Assembly: GCA_032719365.1 (NCBI GenBank)
Contig: CM064867.1
Coordinates: forward strand, 55,554,601 to 55,618,600
From: Prinsepia uniflora
Lineage: Eukaryota; Streptophyta; Magnoliopsida; Rosales; Rosaceae
Direction of reading: 5' to 3'
DNA: 64,000 nt
Shown: positions 45,615 to 58,074 of the stretch, one piece after another
How positions within the stretch are numbered: position 1 is the stretch's first letter
Layout: each line of letters begins with the position of its first letter
Notes under the pieces: model-generated
What the model was told of the DNA's origin: nothing
Databases searched by the model: none
The model's input: only the letters and a program-made list of their open reading frames with translations
Position numbers and translations under genes: made by a program

Positions 45615-48600
45615 ATGGGTCTCATACCTGAGTTTATCCTTTTGGAAATCCAAAACCATTTCATTTAAACCGATAAGGAAATACAAACGTCGAAATACGT
45701 GCATATACGTAACCACATACAAATGCACCCATGGCATCATCAAACATGTAATAAAACATATAATAAACATTTATGCATGCACCAATTTAAAAAACCAAGG
45801 TCCACTCACAGACCGTCTGAGCAGCCATCTCGATATACGTGCCACACGGCTCTCCCGAGCCAATCACCATCACCGGGACTCCCGAACCTGTCCAAATTGT
45901 AATAGAAGGTTACTAACTACTTAATTAACCTCCCACTAAGCCCCGTAATTTTCCGGTATTTTTAACTATTTTTCTTTCCGAACCTAAACCTTCGAACACC
46001 CCGAAACCTATCGAAACGATGTCTGATTAAGACGAAACCAGTCCCAAAATGTTCGTTACATCGAATGGATGATTTCGTATGTTGAAAACTTCCCCAAAGG
46101 AGCGACCACGCGCCCGTACGCGCCCGAAGAGTGGCCTGCGCATGGACCTCATGCGCCGGCTAAAGTTTTCTCCTTCCTCAGGTGAATCGGCCGGTCCACC
46201 TGGTCTGAGCCGAACCGGACCGGCATGGCCGGTTCGACAGTTTTCTCCCTTTGTTTTGGTCCGATTCCAACCCTAATTCATCCTATAATTTTCCTAACAT
46301 CCATATTAATCTAAATATATTAATTAGAACATCCAAAAACCTATAAAACCATTGAACCGATTATCCTCTTTTTCGGTCCAAAATTCCATTTCCATTCCCA
46401 GGCTTCACAGCCATCAAACCATCCTCAAAATCGTCTTATTAGGTTCTTAATAACCCCCTAGGCTCATTCTAATCACCTAGAATCAACCTTAGCGTACGAA
46501 ATTAAAATAAAAAGGAAAATGGTGAAACCAAGTACCTCTCGGGGTTCTCCTTCTCTCGCCGCCGTGGACGGTGGTTCAGGCCATCCTTCAACCTCCTCAG
46601 TCCTCTCATCACTCCCTGGCCTCTCTGTCATGATCATAGGGTAAGTGTTGGATTGGTTTGGGTTGCACAGATGAGAGAAAATGGTGAGATCAGGTGGGTT
46701 GTGTTTGAATGAAGAAATGAAGATGCACGGGGAAGATGCATGAATATAATTTGGGTGGCCTGTGGATGGGTGACAAGTGTCACTCATCCATTGGGCCTCC
46801 ATAAAATATCTGGGCCCACTAGAGTCCAAAAGTGAAGTTATTTCGTAATACGTGCAATAGTGCACTTGAACTTCCGTGAACCGTAACCTCGCCGTTGAAG
46901 GTCCGAATTCGACGTGTCGCCTGCCTACGGATTCGTATCATCCTGATCTACGTAATGGTCTTTGGCCCTCGGCCATCGGACCTCCCGGTCAAAAATTCAA
47001 CATTTTGCCCCTTTTAACCAAAATTACCAAAATGCCCTGAAACGTCTGAACGTCATAACTTCTTCCTCGAATGTCGGACTTGAACGTGCAACCTGTCTAT
47101 GAACTCGTGACGTCACGAACTATGTCACCGTCATCGATCGAAGTCCCTTTGACCGTCCAATCGAAAAGTCAACGTTTTACCCACGCCTAGGGGCAAAACA
47201 GTCCTTTTACATCGTTCGTCCGATTTCGCTCAACTACTCACCGATTAGCCTCACTCATTGTGATTAGTCACTAATCTAATCTAGGAATTTGGGACAGTTC
47301 GTTACACGTCCGATATTACAACGAAATGGGCCTCAAGCCCGAATCATAAATCAACGGGACCCTTGGTCTGATCGTATAGCTCAAATGGACCTTCGGTCCG
47401 ATTCCTCGTCAAATCAAACGAACACCAAGTCCGAGAGTTTGTAAATCAAATGGGTCTCGTGCCTGATTTCATATTTCCAAATCCAAAACCAATTTATGAA
47501 ACCCTCATTGAAAACCTAGCACGTATACGCAAAGTATAAAACCAGAAATCTCGAAATACGTGTAAATATGTAAATCCTAGGCTACCACAAACAAATGCAC
47601 TCATGGCATCACAAAACCTATTCTAGAACAATTATAAAACATTTATGCATGCATCAATTTCGAAAGAAGGGTCCACTCACAGACCGTCCGAAGCCGCGCC
47701 TCGATAAGCCTGCCATAAGCTTCTCTGGGGCCAAACGTCGCCTCCGGGATTCCCGAACCCGCCCAAATTACTTTAGAGGGTTACTAATTACTTATATAAC
47801 CCCTCACTAAAGCCCCGTAATTTTTCGTAATTTCTAACTATTTTTAAACGCGAACCTAAACCTTCGAAATCTCAAACCATATCGAAACGATGTCCGATTG
47901 ACACAAAACTAGTCCCAAAATGTTCGTTACATCGAATAGAAGATTTGACATGTTGAACACTTCCCCAAATTCCCTGCCACGTGTCGTCGAGCGCCCAAGG
48001 AGTGGCCTGCGCGTGGGCCTCACGCGCTGGCGACTGTTCATCTTCTCCAGCGAGTGAACTGGTCCAGACTGGCCGGTTCGGTTCAGGGTCTGCAACTGGA
48101 CCGACGTGACCGGTCCAGGCCTATATTTTCCATATTTTTGGTCAAATTCCTTCATTTTTAATCCCAATCTCCTTAATTCAGTCCTAGCAACCTAACTATG
48201 AAACTAAAACACCCAAAAACTGGTTTAAACCCATAGGTCCAAACTTGAACTCACGGTTCGGTTTTCCCAACTCCTCCCCAGGGGTTCCTCGACCTTTAAC
48301 CCTTCTCAAAATCATCCCATTACACTCCTACTAACCCAATAACTCCATCCTAATCATTAAAAACAGTCTATAAGGTATAAATCGAAAATTGAAGCAAAAA
48401 TGGATAAACCGAGTACCTCTCGGGTTTGCGCCTCAGCCGTGCACGGCGGTGCCAACTTGGCCAGCCACCACTATCATCTTTTCCTCTATTCCTTCCCTTG
48501 TCTCAGTCATGGTCATATGGGGTGAAGGTTTGGATTGGTTCAAGGTGGGTGAGATCGGGTTGAAAATGGGAAAATGATCGATGAATAGGAATGTGATATG

Positions 48601-49167
48601 CATGAAGGAAAAAGGATGGCCAGTGGATGGGTGACACTTTTCACTCATCCATTGGGCCTTGGGAATAAATATCTGGGCCCACCTAATTCCAAAAAGTATC
48701 TGTTTCGTAATTCGTGCAATAGTTCCCTTGAACTTTCGTGAACCGTAACTTCTCCGTCGATTGTCCGTATTCGACGTGCCGCCTGTCTACGGATTCGTAT
48801 CGTCCTGATCTATGTAACGGTCCTCGGCCCTCGGCCATTGGACCTCCCGGGTCAAAAGTCAACTATTTGCTCTTTTTCACCCAAATTACCAAAAAGCCCT
48901 TGGACATCCGATCGTCATAACTTTTTCTTCGAACTTCGGAATCTAGCGTGCCACCTGTCTATGAACTTGTGACGTCCCGAACTACATCATAGTCATTGGC
49001 CAAAGTCCATTTGACCGCCTGAATGAAAAGTCAACAATTCGCCTATTTTAGGGGCAAAATCGTCATTTCACCCTAACGCCCGCTAATCCTCGTCTAATCT
49101 CCGATTAGTCTCGCTAATTCGTCATTAACTCTTAATTAATCCTGCTAATTCGGGACGAGTCGTCACA

Positions 49168-49210
49168 TATGAGGTATATTGAGATGTTAGTAACCCTCGA
49201 TAATGATTTT
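49168..49210 (+). repeat. P2 3' LTR, segment 2
   Basis: These 43 bp are P2 LTR between X and W. They match about 33638-33680 (TATGAGGTATA...GATTTTGG). At 49211-49214 P2 and W share GGAT, and the sequence continues as W. Confidence 0.85.
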
Positions 49211-52131
49211 GGATTACCATGGAATGTGCCCTGCTCCCGTCCAACAAGGGGTGTCAGACAAGGGATGACCAAGAGCCACTGCCCAAACGGGGCATCCAGA
49301 GTGCGCAAGGATCGATGGAGGAGGTGTGCAATGTCCCAGTCTCTGCTGCAATCGCATCCGTGATCAACCTGAAGGACAATAAAACCAAAAGCTGTGAGTG
49401 GACAAAACCAATAAGTTTATTAAACACATTTATAAGACATTTATGCCCTCCAATAAAAACGTATGCATGCCACAAAAACCAGTAACCAAAACGTTTGCTC
49501 AACCGAGCCATTAGGGCCTTAGCCCAAAAACCGTTAACCAAAAACCAAGTGTGGGAACTCAGCCCAAAACTGTGAAATACCACAACTATACGTAAACAAC
49601 CATGTGGGTCACCACCCAAAACCATAAATGAACATCAATCCATTAAAATCATATAATCACAAATCCACCCGGAAAGCCATTTCATTAATTCGTATTTTAC
49701 CATTACCATCACCAGCATCCCTGATGCTAGACGTCCCTGACGTCATATGTCACGGTTTTATAAGCTACGCGTGCTGCCCGGGGTCTCTCCGGGTCCATAT
49801 ATCTGACATCCCTGATGTCTGACGTCCCAGACGTCAATCATAGTAATCCTGCTCCTGAGTCATCATACGGTCCGGCTGCTCCGTATGGTGACCCTTCGCA
49901 GGCAATGCACCGTGACTTCCCCAGTGTCCTATACATCTGGAGGAGACCATCATATATCCTTGTATCAAGATGGTATATGGAAAACAGTTTTTATTAATTC
50001 ATTTCACAACATCACAATGGGCCCTGCCCGAATTTTCCATAAAACAACACATTTCCATTTAGGGTCCCTGACCCGAAATCACAATTATTAAACATAGGGT
50101 CCCTGACCCGAAATCACATTTATAATCCAACTGGGCCTCATGCCCGATTTTATGAACCACTGGGCCCACGACCCGATTTGTAAACCAACTGGGCCCGCAG
50201 CCCGACTTAGAAACCAACTGGGCCTGCAACCCGATTACGTACTCAGATGGACTCCAAGTCCGAGATTTCCAAAACAAGTGGGCCTCAAGCCCGAATTCAT
50301 CTTTCCAATATAAAAACCGTTTTATCATATTATTTAGTTAACCACAAGCACGCAAAACCACAAATAAACCGTTAATCCCGATATACGTGAAATACGGAAT
50401 ACACCTCGAAATACGTGCAACATACCCGAAATCAATGCTCACAAATACCATCATAGAAATCATGTATATAAACCATATAACACATTTAAGCATGCATAGG
50501 ATTTATAAAACCAAAGTCCACTCATAGACCGTTTTAACGGTATGCCTCGATACGCGTGCCACCGGCCCTCCCGGGCCACACCACTATCACCGGGACTCCC
50601 AATCCTGTCCAAATCACATTAGAGGGTCACTAACCTCAACATTAACATCCTATCAAAGTCCCACGCGCCTGCTACAGTGTCACCAGCCCAACCCGTTTGT
50701 CTGGTAAACGGGTCCAGTTTACCCGCGAGACGACCCGGTTCCAATCCTATCAATTCGACCTTAAATCTTCCAATTGATCATTCAGTTAGTTTCTTTATAA
50801 GTTAAATTAAGGTTCTGTAACGTTGATTACACAAAACATTACCTACAATTCCACGATTCAACGATGATCCACGAAGAACACCCGGTTACTGTGCAATCAT
50901 GGAACTCCTTCAATTCCAATTGATTTCCTTAAATTGATTCAACCAGAAGCTTCCATGGACTCCGTTAAGCATTTCCCCCAACTCAATTGCTTCCATCCTG
51001 CGCTCAATCGTCACGACTCAAGCTCGAACACCGTCACTGTTCAACCATGGAGTTCTGTCAACCACAACCGTTTTCCTTCAATTGATGAACCCAGAAGCAT
51101 CGTGGGATCATGGGAAGCAGTTTCCCCACCTCAATTTCATCCAACGAAGCCTCCAATTCCACGACTCAACTTCGAAATTTCAGAGACCTACATCCTTCTG
51201 TTCTTCCTCAATTCGACCCCAATTCCCTTCGTTCTTGTTGCAGAAATGATCGTTTTGATCCCAGAAGTCGAATTGAATCCTCAATTGCAGTCCTCAAAGC
51301 CTACACCTTCGAATTCGAAATTTCCTCCATCATACCAAAATCCGAATTCCCAGTTCTTCAGTTTCCCTCAATCCCTCGTGTTTTCCTCATTCAATTAGTC
51401 ACTGAATTCTCTCCAATTTCCGTTCACAAGTTTAGTGTATAGGGAGAAGATTAAGGGTGGGAGAATTCTGATCTTGGTTGTACACGGGTTAAGAACACAT
51501 AGAAGAGGAAAATGGGGGTTTAATGGGTTTTTAATTAATTAACAAATATCAAAACATCATAATGATGTTTCCCCCCAAAACATGGATCAGGCTTCAAGGG
51601 ATGAGTGACACTTGTCACTCATCCAGGTGCGTAGGGTCAACGGTCACTATTCATTATTATATTATTATTTTAATCCGAGCCTCGGTTCGTAAATTCGTTT
51701 ACTTGACCATAACGTCGTCGTCGAATCTCCGATTTCGGCATGCCGCCTGTCGTTGGATTCGTATCGACGATACTTACGTAACGGTCCTTGGCCCTCGTCC
51801 ATCAGACCTCTCGGTCAAAAAGTCAACATTTGGCCCCTAACAAGCCAAATTACCAAAATACCCCTCAACTTCCGAACCTCATAACTTTCTCTACGAATGT
51901 CGGAATCGAACGTGACACCTGTCTATGAACTCGTGACGTCCCGAACTATGTCACGATCATCGATCAAAGTCCGTTTGACCGCCCGATCAAAAAGTCAACA
52001 TTTTGCCCACGACTAGGGGCAAAACGGTCATTTTGCACATTTGTCCGATTTCGCCCTACTAACCACTGTTCAACCTCACTAATCAAGATTAGTCACTAAA
52101 CTAATCCCGGAATTCGGGACGGGTCGTTACA
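49211..52131 (-). repeat. W 3' LTR
   Basis: It is missing its outermost ~26 bp and otherwise full. It contains four short hairpins at 49714-49836, GGGTC/GACCC and GGGC/GCCC units at about 50080-50300, the palindrome at 51599-51624 and a GGGTCGTTACA end. A plus-strand open frame of 154 residues (50934-51398) is antisense to the element and is also in the other LTR. I do not regard it as a gene. Confidence 0.92.
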
Positions 52132-55100
52132 ATATTCCCTCCTTAATAAATTTCGTCCTCGAAATTCCAACCGCTCCAAACTCAAACGTACTTCCCTCCT
52201 TAATAAGTTTCGCTCTCGAAACTCGACTATCCTGATTCCACAAACACCCCGTGGAAAGTGGAATCGACCACGCAACACGTGTACACCCGTACACCAACTA
52301 ACCAGGCAAAACTTGTCTGCACTCTACGTACCACTAATACTCTAAACGCAATGACTACATTCGACCCCGTCGAATGACTGAAAATATTTGTTTCGAATTT
52401 GACACCACTTGTCAAATCAACCCTCTCGTTGACGCAACAACTCGACGGTTCCTTTCCCACTCCCACTAGGAGTCAGCTGACCCCACTCAACAATCTATGT
52501 TGACACATCCTGACAATCTGTCACCACACAGTTGTTGTCAGTCGAAAACTGACACTAGACTAACTCGTGGCTACACATGCCACCAACGTACTCGACTCAC
52601 AAATACACTTACCAACATTTTCACACGACCTGTGTGTAATTATACACATCGGAATTACCATGTCGCATTGCATAGTAATGTCTGGTCCACACCCAATCCC
52701 ATGGTATCGGAACCAATCCGACTACCAACACGTTCACCAACACACCTCGGGTATAACCCGTATACCATAACGAGACATCACAAGTCTACAAGGTATTGTA
52801 CCTCGAACCATGTACGAAGTACACACATCTATCTAATAACCAGACTACAACCACCTAGGTCATAGCCTAACACGTTCCAATAATGGAGTACGTTTGCCCA
52901 ATCCAGCATGAGACAAAACGAAACTCCACCCATAATTTAGTTACAATTCCGAATCCGGATCCGCAATTTCGTAAGAAATCCCGGATCCAAGCCCAGACAT
53001 CAAATTTTAATTTATATCCAAATCCGAATCCGAAATCATTATTCCGTAAGCTAGCATTTGGAATAATCATTCCGTACCCAAATCCAGAAATATACTTTCA
53101 AGTTCCAAAATCGAATCCTGAATCGTCACCCAGAAATTCGATTCCAAATCCCGAAATCTCATTCACATTTACCAAGACACACCAAAACCGAACCTATCGG
53201 TTACCCGTTCAATACACTTGATTGACTTCATAGGGAAGCCAATCCAACCTCCACACGTCTAAGGTTGAAAAAATTCAACTACCTTGAAAACCTACTCACC
53301 CGAGTAGAATACCAGACGGGCCCCACTTCGAAAAGAAGTTCAATCCCGTCATTTACGACTCACACACCCAAGTTCGTATCGATCCTTGTCTTTCCACCTA
53401 GGAAAACCAAGGATGATCCAAGAATGATGACGTAAAAACTCATCCTACGTGGATGCAAAAAAACTCACTGTACTCACCAGGTCATGTAATCCAATATTTT
53501 CTGCCACCAAGTAGAAAATGAAAAATCTCGTTTACCTAATTTCGAATACTTAGCTCCTCCTAATGACCTCACAACACACATGAGCTCACCAACCAACACA
53601 CGCTCAACGTACTGGTAACTACAGTCAATGTCTGCCAGAGCAGAAAAACAAGAAGTCAACCCCAATGACTTCGGAATACCAATCACCAAAAACGAACACC
53701 ACTCTCGTTCCCCAATTACAACTCTCCTCGACACTAAGGTCCCAACCATGTTGGAAACAGACATGCTCCCAACAAGACGTCAAGTCCAACCACTGGACTC
53801 CCTACATCCCCAACTCACTTGGACAACCACGTGTCCATAATCGATCCGTTATTGCCCCGTTCGCACATCCCAACCTTTACAGGTTCAACACTCGGTTTCC
53901 CAAGTTCTCAATTATACCTTTTTAATCTACTCCTTACTGGTTATCTCAATACCATTGGGACTTACCCCAACACATCACGATCTTAACTGGATCCCATCCA
54001 GTCCATCACTCAACCACTACCAAATCTCAAAGACCGAACATATGTTCATCATGACGAAGTCACACCTCGACTTGTGGCTCATCGTCAACACCATCACCGA
54101 CACTAGCACCAGCGCTAGTACCAGCACCAACATACTATCAACAACACTAGTATCAGCACACAGGCATCCATACTAGCATCAGCACAAAAGTACCAACCCG
54201 CAAACATCCATACTGCACACCGTGTGCAAATACGACAACCCTGGATCTCCGTTCATACCGAACGACGATCCCGTACCTCACGAATATGGGTACCACCACT
54301 CTGACAATCCACATCAGGAAAATGAACGTTCCCTGAACATCCCCTGATCCCCAAGTATTATAACCACACTAATTACCCTCGATAGCCAGTCATCTCCATA
54401 TGACTACCGACTAACTGTCATTGCTATCGAGATCCGCAACCACACATCACACCAATACCCGATCCAACACGGGATCCCATAATTTATCTCAGAACCGTAT
54501 CCGTAAATTGAATCCCATAGTTCTGACTAGACTCACCTGAGCCATCCACATGGTCATCCTTGACCTCAACCGCTCGTCGCAGCACAAGTTCTCATCCACT
54601 AGCCACAATTAAGGTTTACCTTTTTAATTCATCATACACCAGGGTTCCACAATCACACCCTATGGTTCAACCGAACCTAACCACTTTCCGTAATATAGAA
54701 TTCACAACCTGACCGACCCCGCGGTCTAGACATCGAATAGACGTCAAATCCAATCCTACCATCCCATCAACGTGGGTTCCACCACTAGGTCATCGGCCAA
54801 CTCCGATGAACCAACATCCCTCACACTAGAAACCACCACAAGGGTTCACATTTTTAAACCATTACTGACATGAGGTTACCCGAACCTGGCTGCACCTAGC
54901 AACACCAAAATCAAATATTACATGGCCAAACCGACGGTCCCACAATACCAGTTCATCACAATCAACCCCACCTGGGTCGAATCACATTAACGCACGGCGT
55001 ATCGGGCCAAACACACTCCATCCACTATCCAAACCCAAAAACTATCAAGCAGGTTGATAGTGAATTGCAGCCCAAAGAGACATCACACCCTCGACCTGCG

Positions 55101-55135
55101 CGCACAAATAGAGCAACCGTGCTCTGATACCAAGT
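52132..55135 (-). mobile_element. W internal region, no pol
   Basis: About 3.0 kb has no long frame on the minus strand. The purine tract AAGGAGGGAATAT (minus strand) adjoins the 3' LTR, preceded by TTTCGAGGACGAAATT, which N1 and E1 share at the same place. A block at about 54225-54290 matches the gag relic of E1 at 5041-5110. Microsatellite-like ACCAGCAC/ACTAGCACC repeats lie at about 54100-54190. The leader at 55030-55110 matches E1. The region 52900-53200 is made of AATCCGAATCC-like short repeats. Confidence 0.75.
55121..55132 (-). other. W primer binding site
   Basis: The plus strand reads GCTCTGATACCA, so the minus strand reads TGGTATCAGAGC. It lies 3 bp inside the 5' LTR at 55136 and is a perfect match. 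Confidence 0.93.
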
Positions 55136-58074
55136 TGACAGGACCCATCCCAATCCCCCCGGGATTACCATGGAATGTGCCCTGCTCCCGTCCAACAAGG
55201 GGTGTCAGACAAGGGATGACCAAGAGCCACTGCCCAAACGGGGCATCCAGAGTGCGCAAGGATCGATGGAGGAGGTGTGCAATGTCCCAGTCTCTGCTGC
55301 AATCGCATCCGTGATCAACCTGAAGGACAATAAAATCAAAAGCTGTGAGTGGACAAAACCAATAAGTTTATTAAACACATTTATAAGACATTTATGCCCT
55401 CCAATAAAAACGTATGCATGCCACAAAAACCAGTAACCAAAACGTTTGCTCAACCGAGCCATTAGGGCCTTAGCCCAAAAACCGTTAACCAAAAACCAAG
55501 TGTGGGAACTCAGCCCAAAACTGTGAAATACCACAACTATACGTAAACAACCATGTGGGTCACCACCCAAAACCATAAATGAACATCAATCCATTAAAAT
55601 CATATAATCACAAATCCACCCGGAAAGCCATTTCATTAATTCGTATTTTACCATTACCATCACCAGCATCCCTGATGCTAGACGTCCCTAACGTCATATG
55701 TCACGGTTTTATAAGCTACGCGTGCTGCCCGGGGTCTCTCCGGGTCCATATATCTGACATCCCTGATGTCTGACGTCCCAGACGTCAATCATAGCAATCC
55801 TGCTCCTGAGTCATCATATGGTCCGGCTGCTCCGTATGGTGACCCTTCGCAGGCAATGCACCGTGACTTCCCCAGTGTCCTAGACATCTGGAGGAGACCA
55901 TCATATATCCTTGTATCAAGATGGTATATGGAAAACAGTTTTTATTAATTCATTTCACAACATCACAATGGGCCCTGCCCGAATTTTCCATAAAACAACA
56001 CATTTCCATTTAGGGTCCCTGACCCGAAATCACAATTATTAAACATAGGGTCCCTGACCCGAAATCACATTTATAATCCAACTGGGCCTCATGCCCGATT
56101 TTATGAACCACTGGGCCCACGACCCGATTTGTAAACCAACTGGGCCCGCAGCCCGACTTAGAAACCAACTGGGCCTGCAACCCGATTACGTACTCAGATG
56201 GACTCCAAGTCCGAGATTTCCAAAACAAGTGGGCCTCAAGCCCGAATTCATCTTTCCAATATAAAAACCGTTTTATCATATTATTTATTTAACCACAAGC
56301 ACGCAAAACCACAAATAAACCGTTAATCCCGATATACGTGAAATACGGAATACACCTCGAAATACGTGCAACATACCCGAAATCAATGCTCACAAATACC
56401 ATCATAGAAATCATGTATATAAACCATATAACACATTTAAGCATGCATAGGATTTATAAAACCAAAGTCCACTCACAGACCGTTTTAACGGTATGCCTCG
56501 ATACGCGTGCCACCGGCCCTCCCGGGCCACACCACTATCACCGGGACTCCCAATCCTGTCCAAATCACATTAGAGGGTCACTAACCTCAACATTAACATC
56601 CTATCAAAGCCCCACGCGCCTGCTACAGTGTCACCAGCCCAACCCGTTTGTCTGGTAAACGGGTCCAGTTTACCCGCGAGACGACCCGGTTCCAATCCTA
56701 TCAATTCGACCTTAAATCTTCCAATTGATCATTCAGTTAGTTTCATTATAAGTTAAATTAAGGTTCTGTAACGTTGATTGCACAAAACATTACCTACAAT
56801 TCCACGATTCAACGATGATCCACGAAGAACACCCGGTTACTGTGCAATCATGGAACTCCTTCAATTCCAATTGATTTCCTTAAATTGATTCAACCAGAAG
56901 CTTCCATGGACTCCGTTAAGCATTTCCCCCAACTCAATTGCTTCAATCCTGCGCTCAATCGTCACGACTCAAGCTCGAACACCGTCACTGTTCAACCATG
57001 GAGTTCTGTCAACCACAACCGTTTTCCTTCAATTGATGAACCCAGAAGCATCGTGGGATCATGGGAAGCAGTTTCCCCACCTCAATTTCATCCAACGAAG
57101 CCTCCAATTCCACGACTCAACTTCGAAATTTCAGAGACCTCCATCCTTCTGTTCTTCCTCAATTCGACCCCAATTCCCTTCGTTCTTGTTGCAGAAATGA
57201 TCGTTTTGATCCCAGAAGTCGAATTGAATCCTCAATTGCGGTCCTCAAAGCCTACACCTTCGAATTCGAAATTCCCTCCATCATACCAAAATCCGAATTC
57301 CCAGTTCTTCAGTTTCCCTCAATCCCTCGTGTTTTCCTCATTCAATTAGTCACTGAATTCTCTCCAATTTCCGTTCACAAGTTTAGTGTATAGGGAGAAG
57401 ATTAAGGGTGCGAGAATTCTGATCTTGGTTGTACACGGGTTAAGAACACACAGAAGAGGGAAATGGGGGTTTAATGGGTTTTTAATTAATTAATAAATAT
57501 CAAAACATCATAATGATGTTTCCCCCCAAAACATGGATCAGGTTTCAAGGGATGAGTGACACTTGTCACTCATCCAGGTGTGTAGGGTCACTATTCACTA
57601 TTATATTATTATTTTAATCCGAGCCTCGGTTCGTAAATTCGTTTCCTTGACCATAACGTCGTCGTCGAATCTCCGATTTCGACATGCCGCCTGTCGTTGG
57701 ATTCGTATCGACGATACCTACGTAACGGTCCTTGGCCCTCGTCCATCGGACCTCTCGGTCAAAAAGTCAACATTTGGCCCCTAACAAGCCAAATTACCAA
57801 AATACCCCTCAACTTCCGAACCTCATAACTTTCTCTACGAATGTCGGAATCGAACGTGTCACCTGTCTATGAACTCGTGACGTCCCGAACTACGTCACGA
57901 TCATCGGTCAAAGTCCGTTTGACCGCCCGATCAAAAAGTCAACATTTTGCCACGACCAGGGGCAAAACGGTCATTTTGCACATTTGTTCGATTTCGCCCT
58001 ACTAACCACCGTTCAACCTCACTAATCGAGATTAGTCACTAAACTAATCCCGGAATTCGGGACGGGTCGTTACA
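55136..58074 (-). repeat. W 5' LTR
   Basis: This is a complete 2939-bp LTR, TGACAGGACCCATCCC to GACGGGTCGTTACA on the plus strand. The palindrome is at 57550-57575. One of the four short hairpins is broken by G to A (GACGTC/AACGTC near 55690). Its right flank (58075, CTGGGGAGGTAC) is P2 LTR. Confidence 0.93.

Larger units (their letters stand above)
41172..47306 (-). mobile_element. Solo LTR Y (family A, minus strand), containing Z
   Basis: On the plus strand it runs from TGACAGGACCCATCCC to GGACAGTTCGTTACA. CGTCC is duplicated at 41167-41171 and 47307-47311. Without Z it is about 3.15 kb (41172-42634 plus 45620-47306). On the minus strand a short ORF begins MIMTERPGSDERTEEV at 46637, as in S1. 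The palindrome is at 46763-46790, and GAGAG/GTACTTGG lies near 46530-46542. Y and S1 are the same family in opposite orientations. Confidence 0.92.
39844..49167 (-). mobile_element. Solo LTR X (family B), containing Y and Z
   Basis: On the plus strand it begins TGTCAGGACCCGTC and ends GGACGAGTCGTCACA. The flanks TAAGA and TATGA (49168-49172) differ by one base, and the uninterrupted P2 5' LTR reads TATGA at this site. X proper is 39844-41171 plus 47312-49167, about 3.18 kb. It carries GGGCCTCA/GCCCGA hairpin units on both sides of Y, the palindrome at 48624-48651 and a splice-donor-like GAGAG/GTACTCGG (minus strand, about 48413-48424). Confidence 0.9.
49211..58074 (-). mobile_element. W: young non-autonomous LTR element
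   Basis: Two LTRs of about 2.92 kb (49211-52131 and 55136-58074) flank 3.0 kb. By eye I count about 31 substitutions and two small indels between the LTRs, about 1.1%. With a commonly used plant LTR rate of 1.3e-8 per site per year this suggests well under one million years. The primer site (55121-55132) and purine tract (52132-52145) are intact. The inner region has no pol and only a gag trace, so it would have depended on another element's proteins. Its left tip (about 26 bp) and its target duplication are missing. Confidence 0.92.

Noticed and set aside
50934..51398. A 154-residue plus-strand open frame, present almost unchanged again at 56885-57349
   Set aside because: Its conservation is explained by the near-identity of the two W LTRs. 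It is antisense to the element and has no recognisable domain.
55119..55135. tRNA genes suggested by GCTCTGATACCA matches
   Set aside because: Only the 12-18 nt primer complement is present, next to LTR edges. No cloverleaf can be formed.
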